From positions 1-10,833 of the forward strand of contig CAMDPJ010000064.1 in the NCBI GenBank assembly GCA_945903925.1: 10,833 nucleotides of DNA. Direction: 5' to 3'. Within the stretch, counting starts at the first letter, position 1. Each line of letters opens with the position of its first letter. Below are positions 6,861 to 10,833 of the stretch, one piece after another. The notes below the pieces were generated by a model. The model saw nothing but the letters and a program-made list of their open reading frames with translations, did no database searches and had not been told where the DNA came from. The stretch comes from Chryseobacterium gleum (GTDB lineage Bacteria > Bacteroidota > Bacteroidia > Flavobacteriales_C > GCA-002722245). Position numbers and translations under genes: made by a program.

Positions 6861-7703
6861 TTGAAAAGTAATTTAATACAAAGAGCAATAACCGGCGCGA
6901 TATTCGTGCTGGTTTTGCTTTTGTGCATGTGGCATAGTTTTGCTTCATTCTCTGCTCTATTTGCTGTTGTTGCATTAATTGGAGTGCACGAATTTTACAA
7001 GCTTTTTAAAAACACATCTATAAAACCCAATGTTGGTTTTGGCTTATTATTATCCGCCATCACCTATTTGTCTTTTGTGGCTTATGCGCAAGACGATAAC
7101 TTCACGTTGGTTTTAATTTTAGCCATTCCCATCATCGCTTTACTTTTTATTAATGAGTTGTATCGCGCAAGAGAAAATCCATTCTCTAACATTGCAATCA
7201 CCATCTTAGGCGTGCTCTATGTAGTAGTTCCTTTTGGCTATTTATTAATTGCCAATTTTAGTGAACCTAGTGAATGGATGAGCAGAAAATTTGATATCGG
7301 TTTTGCCTTCTTCTTTATGCTGTGGGCCAACGATACAGGCGCTTATATCTTTGGTTCATGGTTGGGCAAACACAAATTATTTGAAAGAATATCTCCTAAA
7401 AAATCGTGGGAAGGATTTATTGGTGGCGCCTTAGTTGCTGTTTTAGTAGGTTATCTTTTCTCTTTAAATTCTGATGAATGCTGGTGCCAATGGATTATCA
7501 TGTCACTAATCATTGTTGTATTTGGAACATTGGGCGACTTAGTAGAATCAATGCTAAAAAGAAGTTTAAATGTGAAAGATTCGGGCACCATCCTTCCTGG
7601 ACACGGTGGTATTCTCGATAGATTCGATGGCTTATTGTTGGCCGCCCCCATGGTTTATTTCTTATTGGAATTGTTACCTGCAATTTCTGATTTCTTGAAT
7701 TGA
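6861..7703 (+). CDS. cdsA: Phosphatidate cytidylyltransferase (CDP-diacylglycerol synthase)
   Basis: The enzyme joins CTP and phosphatidic acid to CDP-diacylglycerol, the precursor of the membrane phospholipids, in the inner membrane. The 280-aa protein has about seven or eight hydrophobic segments. The PROSITE-type CDS signature is complete at 230-256: SMLKR, KDSG, LPGHGG and DRFD, with the metal-binding Asp residues present. The conserved WANDTGAYIFG and SPKKSWEGFIGG segments lie at 155-189. Translation must begin at TTG 6861: the codon before it is the ftsH TAA, and the next Met (residue 23) is within the first membrane helix. It is therefore joined to ftsH with zero spacing in the same frame, pointing to reinitiation by the same ribosomes. 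Confidence 0.94.
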   Translation: MKSNLIQRAITGAIFVLVLLLCMWHSFASFSALFAVVALIGVHEFYKLFKNTSIKPNVGFGLLLSAITYLSFVAYAQDDNFTLVLILAIPIIALLFINELYRARENPFSNIAITILGVLYVVVPFGYLLIANFSEPSEWMSRKFDIGFAFFFMLWANDTGAYIFGSWLGKHKLFERISPKKSWEGFIGGALVAVLVGYLFSLNSDECWCQWIIMSLIIVVFGTLGDLVESMLKRSLNVKDSGTILPGHGGILDRFDGLLLAAPMVYFLLELLPAISDFLN

Positions 7704-7875
7704 TATTTAACCGCAGAATCACAAATAGCATCACCCTAAAATTTTCAGGAATGAGAACACTAACCACAATCCCTCTTAGGGAAAAGGGGTGCGAATTTGT
7801 CTTGTAGGCTGCAGGAAGATGGACTCAATAAATTTTGCAGTTCATCAAGGCTAGTGCTTCACGTAGGGGCATCCG
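7704..7875. other. Intergenic spacer between convergent cdsA and the zinc-ribbon gene
   Basis: No open frame of note is present. A small hairpin TCCCT-CTT-AGGGA lies at 7770-7782; its 5-bp stem is followed by AAAAGGGG rather than a T-run, so it is not a convincing terminator for cdsA. The 3' end runs into a strong palindrome starting at 7865. The remainder shows no recognisable site. Confidence 0.4.
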
Positions 7876-7895
7876 TCAGCTGACGGAACGCCCCT
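7865..7895. repeat. Palindromic hairpin overlapping the end of the zinc-ribbon gene
   Basis: The core TCCGTCAG/CTGACGGA (7872-7887) is a perfect 16-bp palindrome. It is extended by AGGGGC (7865-7870) pairing with GCCCCT (7890-7895), interrupted by one unpaired base on the left and two on the right. The minus-strand gene's last codons and TGA stop lie inside it. It may be a dispersed palindromic repeat that has landed at the gene's end, a terminator, or both. It is richer in G/C than its surroundings. Confidence 0.75.
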
Positions 7896-8268
7896 TCTTC
7901 TCCATATACTTTTGGTGCTCCACCAAAATATATTTTGTTTTTCCACTCTCCACCACCTTCAAAAAACCATATTCAAAACAAAATAAGTAAACATCGCCTT
8001 TTTGGTTCTTCCAGTAATGCGTAAAATAATTGGGGTCGAAACCTGCTCCTATCAATTTCTCTTTTCTCACAGTCGATTTACCTGCTCTGTTAAAATCGCG
8101 CAACAAGCGGCGATTCAATTTCAATTGATGGTCAATTTTTTTAAACAAACTGTTTTCCTTGCCTTTGTTTTTCTCGTAGTTGTGGTTCGATTTACAGTAA
8201 TCACTGCAAAATTTCTTGTCAACTCTTCCTTCTAATTTCGTTTTGCAATTTGCACACAATCGCTTCAT
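7876..8268 (-). CDS. Small zinc-ribbon protein of unknown function
   Basis: I choose the second of two nearby ATGs (8268; MKRLCANC, 130 aa), because this opening matches a conserved hypothetical family I recall from Bacteroidota; the other start (8274) adds only MF. Four cysteines, C5 and C8 (CANC) and C21 and C25 (CSDYC), form a CxxC...CxxxC zinc ribbon. After it come a basic, Asn/Lys-rich helix, then LKLNRRLLRDFNRAGKSTV, and a beta-rich end (DVYLFCFEYGFLKV, TKYILVEHQKYM). The build suggests nucleic-acid or protein binding; no enzyme motif is visible. The last six residues (KGRSVS) and stop are encoded within or beside a palindrome, so the natural C-terminus may have been altered. It is divergent from the recombinase gene and convergent with cdsA. 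Confidence 0.8.
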   Translation of the reverse strand: MKRLCANCKTKLEGRVDKKFCSDYCKSNHNYEKNKGKENSLFKKIDHQLKLNRRLLRDFNRAGKSTVRKEKLIGAGFDPNYFTHYWKNQKGDVYLFCFEYGFLKVVESGKTKYILVEHQKYMEKKGRSVS

Positions 8269-8304
8269 AAACAAATATTTAAATGATTAGGCGTTTAATT
8301 ATAA

Positions 8305-8328
8305 GTAGATTCAACCGGTTAAATCTAC
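8305..8328. promoter_or_regulatory. 24-bp near-perfect palindrome upstream of the recombinase
   Basis: The arms GTAGATTCAACC (8305-8316) and GGTTAAATCTAC (8317-8328) pair at 11 of 12 positions; only C8312/A8321 mismatch. The centre AACCGGTT is itself a perfect palindrome. It lies in the divergent spacer between the zinc-ribbon and recombinase genes, 37 bp from the first ATG and 55 bp from the second. It could be an operator for a dimeric regulator of either gene, or a binding site for the recombinase itself (two inverted half-sites). No T-run follows it on the plus strand within a few bases in a way typical of a terminator. Confidence 0.65.
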
Positions 8329-8382
8329 GGATATATTTTTCTTTTTCGTCATTCATCTTTTCATTTGGAGAAAATATTATTC

Positions 8383-9975
8383 ATGGAAATTTCAAAAATA
8401 TCACACCGAGGCGAGCAAAGAATTAAGTTGGTTTTCCCTAAAAGCGAACAAATTCATCAAGAGCTAAAAAAAATTAACGATGCCAAATGGAGTAAAACAC
8501 ACCATGCTTGGACTATCCCCTACGCCAAAGAAAATTACTTACAACTAAAAAAATTATTTCCAGCGTTAACCATAAGTAAAAATGAATCCACCACTGCACT
8601 TCCTGCCATCACAAAGCCAAGTGCAACAAGCACACAAAGCATTTCTTATTTCCCCAAAGATGAATCGTGCAACTTGGTATATTATGGCAAACAACTATTG
8701 TTATTCATGAAACCCAACACAGTTATCATTAAGCAGCTACAAAATTTTAAAGGAATCTATTTCGATAAAAACAAAAAGGCGTGGCGCTTACCTAATAATG
8801 CCAGCAACATTCAAACTATACAACAACTATTCAATAATAAGGTTAGCTTTTTGAACGAAAACAAACCGCATACCCCATTACCCAATAATATACAGGCCAA
8901 TACCGTAAAAATTGAAATCACTCAATACCAAAAATTTCATGTTTACTTTAAATACAATGTGGCTATGTATCAACACCTCAAAAAAGCAAAAGAGGCAAAA
9001 TGGAATTCAAGCGATAAATGTTGGGTATTGCCGCATACCGAGGAAAACTTAAAACACATTAAAAACTACTGCGAGCAAAATAATTTACGCCTGCAAATGA
9101 GCTCTCAAAAAGAGAAAAAACTTGCACCTAAAGTACATAATAATCAAACCTTAGAATTACCTCCCGAATATTTACAAAAATTAGAATTGGTACGTTACAG
9201 CCCACAAACCATTAAAAGCTACTGCTCCATTTTTAGTGATTTTATCAACTTCACAAAAGAACCCAATTACAGCAACATATCTGAGGAACAAATCAAAAAC
9301 TATTTAATGTATCTGGTTAAACGAAATGTATCTGTATCTACTCAAAACCAAGCCATCAATGCCATTAAATTTTATTTCGAGAAAGTTTTGGGGCAACAGC
9401 GTAAATATTACCAAATTGATCGGCCTTTTAAAGAAAATAAACTGCCTTCAGTGCTCAGTATTGAAGAAGTAAAAGCCGTTATTCAAAACATTGATAATTT
9501 TAAACATCGTTGCATTATTCAATTGATATATTCTGCAGGGTTAAGAATTGGCGAACTGTGCAATTTAAAAATTCAGGATATCGATAAAACCCGCATGCTC
9601 ATTCACATTAAGGGGGGCAAGGGAAAAAAGGATCGATACACATTACTATCGCCACAAATACTGCAACACTTGCGCGAGTACTATTTACAGTACCAACCTA
9701 AAGAATACTTGTTTGAAGGGCAATTGGGCGGAGCCTACAGCGAAAGATCTATACAAACAATATTTAATATCGCCTGCCAAAAAGCCAAAATTTTAAAACC
9801 AGCAACGGTACATACTTTAAGACATAGTTTTGCTACTCATCTATTGGAGAACGGAACGGACTTGAGGTACATTCAGTCGCTGCTAGGACATAGTAGCAGC
9901 AAAACCACAGAGGTTTACACACATGTTACCACCAAGGGCTTCAATCAAATTAAAAGTCCGTTTGATATGTTGTAA
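8383..9975 (+). CDS. Tyrosine recombinase, IntI/Xer-like, with three HARP-like N-terminal repeats
   Basis: I choose ATG 8383 (530 aa); TTG 8365 would add six residues but falls in a possible -7 box (TTCATTTG, 8360-8367). The C-terminal half (about 258-530) is a complete tyrosine recombinase that cuts and rejoins DNA through a phosphotyrosine link. It has a SAM-like core-binding domain from about 258, then R388 (in AGLRIGEL), K413 (GGKGKKDR), H477 and R480 (HTLRHSFA), H503 (LLGHSS) and nucleophile Y512 (VYTHV). The end, IKSPFDML, resembles the RSPLDAL-type end of integron integrases. The IntI-specific insert of about 20 residues before the HxxR box is not evident. Residues 1-240 hold three degenerate repeats of about 60-70 residues, each ending in an aromatic, 6-7 residues, then K/H-x-W-x-(I/L/V)-P: W36/W43, Y126/W134, W207/W214. 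These resemble the HARP domain of SMARCAL1-like proteins. It is much longer than ordinary Xer proteins (about 300 aa). Confidence 0.9.
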   Translation: MEISKISHRGEQRIKLVFPKSEQIHQELKKINDAKWSKTHHAWTIPYAKENYLQLKKLFPALTISKNESTTALPAITKPSATSTQSISYFPKDESCNLVYYGKQLLLFMKPNTVIIKQLQNFKGIYFDKNKKAWRLPNNASNIQTIQQLFNNKVSFLNENKPHTPLPNNIQANTVKIEITQYQKFHVYFKYNVAMYQHLKKAKEAKWNSSDKCWVLPHTEENLKHIKNYCEQNNLRLQMSSQKEKKLAPKVHNNQTLELPPEYLQKLELVRYSPQTIKSYCSIFSDFINFTKEPNYSNISEEQIKNYLMYLVKRNVSVSTQNQAINAIKFYFEKVLGQQRKYYQIDRPFKENKLPSVLSIEEVKAVIQNIDNFKHRCIIQLIYSAGLRIGELCNLKIQDIDKTRMLIHIKGGKGKKDRYTLLSPQILQHLREYYLQYQPKEYLFEGQLGGAYSERSIQTIFNIACQKAKILKPATVHTLRHSFATHLLENGTDLRYIQSLLGHSSSKTTEVYTHVTTKGFNQIKSPFDML

Positions 9976-10020
9976 AAAACGGTATATTAGCTGCACTTAT
10001 GCAAAGATTTTTTACAATAT
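9967..10020. repeat. A/T-rich inverted repeat across the recombinase stop codon
   Basis: TTGTAAAAAA (9970-9979) pairs perfectly with TTTTTTACAA (10008-10017), extended by a G:T wobble and two further pairs to 9967/10020. The loop contains a smaller hairpin, TGCA-CTTA-TGCA (9992-10003). The recombinase TAA stop (9973-9975) is in the left arm. It may act as a terminator, since the right arm opens with a T-run, or as a folded recombination site. Low-complexity A/T pairing makes chance possible. Confidence 0.5.
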
Positions 10021-10047
10021 TAATTTCATTATTGAACGTAGTGCTGT

Positions 10048-10055
10048 TAAATTTG
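10048..10055 (+). promoter_or_regulatory. Possible -7 box before the truncated ATPase gene
   Basis: TAAATTTG matches TAnnTTTG, and a weak -33-like TTTC is found 20 bases upstream (10024-10027). It would yield a leader of about 85 nt that contains the palindrome at 10084-10100. Supported by motif match only. Confidence 0.35.
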
Positions 10056-10083
10056 GAAAAACACACTTTACATAAGGTGGAAA

Positions 10084-10100
10084 TATACGCAATGCGTATA
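10084..10100. repeat. Perfect palindrome between the recombinase and the ATPase gene
   Basis: TATACGCA (10084-10091) and TGCGTATA (10093-10100) are exact reverse complements around a single base, A10092. It is followed by a block with GTTACCGGGC and AAAACGACA before the ATG at 10146. The position, between a recombinase and the next gene, suggests a recombination or cassette boundary. It does not match the canonical attC core GTTRRRY (here GTTACCG), so this remains open. An operator or a leader-RNA hairpin is equally possible. Confidence 0.6.
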
Positions 10101-10145
10101 GCGAAATGTTACCGGGCATTGTAAAACGACACTCAAACAGACAAT

Positions 10146-10833
10146 ATGAACATAGAAAATATTAGACAATTCATCAAAGAGAAGGCGGAACAGTTCGGTG
10201 CCAAGACAGAAAACGAATTTAATAAACCTTATGTTGAACGAAACAACACTGGACAAGAGGCTTTAAAAGACAACGGAGCATATTTTGGTTTTATTCATCC
10301 AGAAGAAGAAGCTTCGGGGCCATTCCACGACTTTTCATTAACTATATTTCCAAATGACCAAGACCAGCCTTGGTTAGTTTGTTTGGGAATTGGTTCTAGT
10401 GGTTTTAAAAATGACTATGAACTTGCAACCTACCCCGGACTAAGACGCCTATTCTCGAAACTTATTAACGAAAAGGGATTTTGCAAATCTGATTTTTCTG
10501 ACATAGAAACAAGTTTACCAAAGTCCATCACTGGCAACCTAGATTTACAACACATAAAAAACACAATAAAGACCTACACAAAAGTTTTACCAGCTTGCCA
10601 AATTATTGATGACCCAGAAAGCAAAGTAGGAAAAGAAATAATTGCTGCATTTGTAGCCGGTTATGCAAAACTTAGAGACTGGCCATCAAACAAAGAGCAT
10701 CGAAAAGCAATTTCGGAAGCCTTAGAACCTTTCCTTAAAACTGAAACAATAGATGAAGCTGAAGAAATAAGAAGTCTTTTGAATGAAAGAAAATATATTG
10801 TACTTCAAGGACCTCCGGGTACTGGGAAAACAA
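10146..10833 (+). CDS. P-loop NTPase, possibly McrB-like AAA+, truncated by window edge
   Basis: The frame opens at ATG 10146 and runs without a stop for 229 codons to the window end, so the 3' part is missing. The last residues are YIVLQGPPGTGKT, with Walker A GPPGTGKT at 222-229. Ahead of it is an N-terminal region of about 200 residues: an alpha-helical start, then PFHDFSLTIFPND (about 59-71) and PWLVCLGIGSSGF (75-87), followed by helical segments ending EIRSLLNERK. A large N-terminal DNA- or target-binding region ahead of an AAA+ core, with the approach LNERKYIVLQ to Walker A, is like McrB-type restriction ATPases and some SF1 helicase-like defence proteins. The fragment cannot decide between them. 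Short leader, no Shine-Dalgarno. It follows the recombinase in the same orientation and may be its cargo. Confidence 0.72.
   Translation, partial: MNIENIRQFIKEKAEQFGAKTENEFNKPYVERNNTGQEALKDNGAYFGFIHPEEEASGPFHDFSLTIFPNDQDQPWLVCLGIGSSGFKNDYELATYPGLRRLFSKLINEKGFCKSDFSDIETSLPKSITGNLDLQHIKNTIKTYTKVLPACQIIDDPESKVGKEIIAAFVAGYAKLRDWPSNKEHRKAISEALEPFLKTETIDEAEEIRSLLNERKYIVLQGPPGTGKT

Noticed and set aside
8002..8235. Plus-strand frame opposite the zinc-ribbon gene
   Set aside because: The minus-strand protein has a clear CxxC/CxxxC zinc ribbon; the plus-strand frame is hydrophobic by codon mirroring.
8305..8328. LexA box controlling the recombinase
   Set aside because: The palindrome does not match the LexA consensus sequences I know (CTGT-N8-ACAG or GAAC-N4-GTTC).
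10084..10145. Canonical integron attC site
   Set aside because: The GTTACCG sequence fails the GTTRRRY core and I could not pair it with a proper RYYYAAC partner upstream; only a looser recombination-boundary hypothesis is kept.
10068..10256. Minus-strand 62-codon frame over the leader and start of the truncated ATPase gene
   Set aside because: It overlaps a plus-strand frame open for 229 codons to the Walker A motif and has no motif support.
1..10833. CRISPR array, tRNA or rRNA genes
   Set aside because: No regularly spaced direct repeats, no cloverleaf-like sequence and no rRNA-like conserved blocks were seen.

Overview
The window looks like a chromosomal segment of a Bacteroidota bacterium. 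The base composition is A/T-rich, starts lack recognisable Shine-Dalgarno sequences, and several intergenic regions carry the TAnnTTTG motif typical of the Bacteroidota primary sigma factor. The cluster birA (divergent) / rsfS-ftsH-cdsA is an arrangement I associate with this phylum. I cannot place it more finely than phylum.

Bases 1-7703 are mainly core genes. A secreted, probably beta-propeller protein of unknown function (104-1006) is followed by a YqeY-family protein (1041-1484). A Nudix hydrolase on the minus strand (1522-2121) is divergent from pyrE (2129-2782), with only 7 bp between the two start codons. pyrE is tightly followed by a SRPBCC-fold protein (2784-3194). A 112-nt inverted repeat separates this from the convergent biotin-protein ligase birA (3320-4057, minus). 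Divergent from birA is the unit rsfS (ribosome silencing factor with a histone-H1-like Lys/Ala/Pro tail at its N-terminus), ftsH (membrane AAA+ zinc protease) and cdsA (CDP-diacylglycerol synthase). cdsA begins on a TTG directly after the ftsH stop codon and in the same frame. Together this unit links ribosome control, membrane protein quality control and phospholipid synthesis.

Bases 7704-10833 look accessory. A small zinc-ribbon protein (7876-8268, minus) has its last codons inside a palindrome. A 24-bp near-perfect palindrome lies in the divergent spacer before a large tyrosine recombinase (8383-9975). The catalytic half of this recombinase resembles XerC/D and IntI-type enzymes, including an IntI-like C-terminal ending. 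Its N-terminal half holds three degenerate copies of a module that I read as HARP-like (the SMARCAL1/HepA-related DNA-structure-binding domain). Downstream come an inverted repeat overlapping the recombinase stop codon, a second perfect palindrome, and a leader block. They precede a truncated gene for a P-loop NTPase, plausibly a McrB-like AAA+ defence protein, cut off at its Walker A motif by the window edge.

The most notable hypothesis is that the HARP-like repeats, the palindromes and the following gene form a recombination system that handles folded or branched DNA and carries cargo, related to integrons but not canonical. The sequence alone does not prove this. No tRNA, rRNA, CRISPR array or transposase gene was seen.
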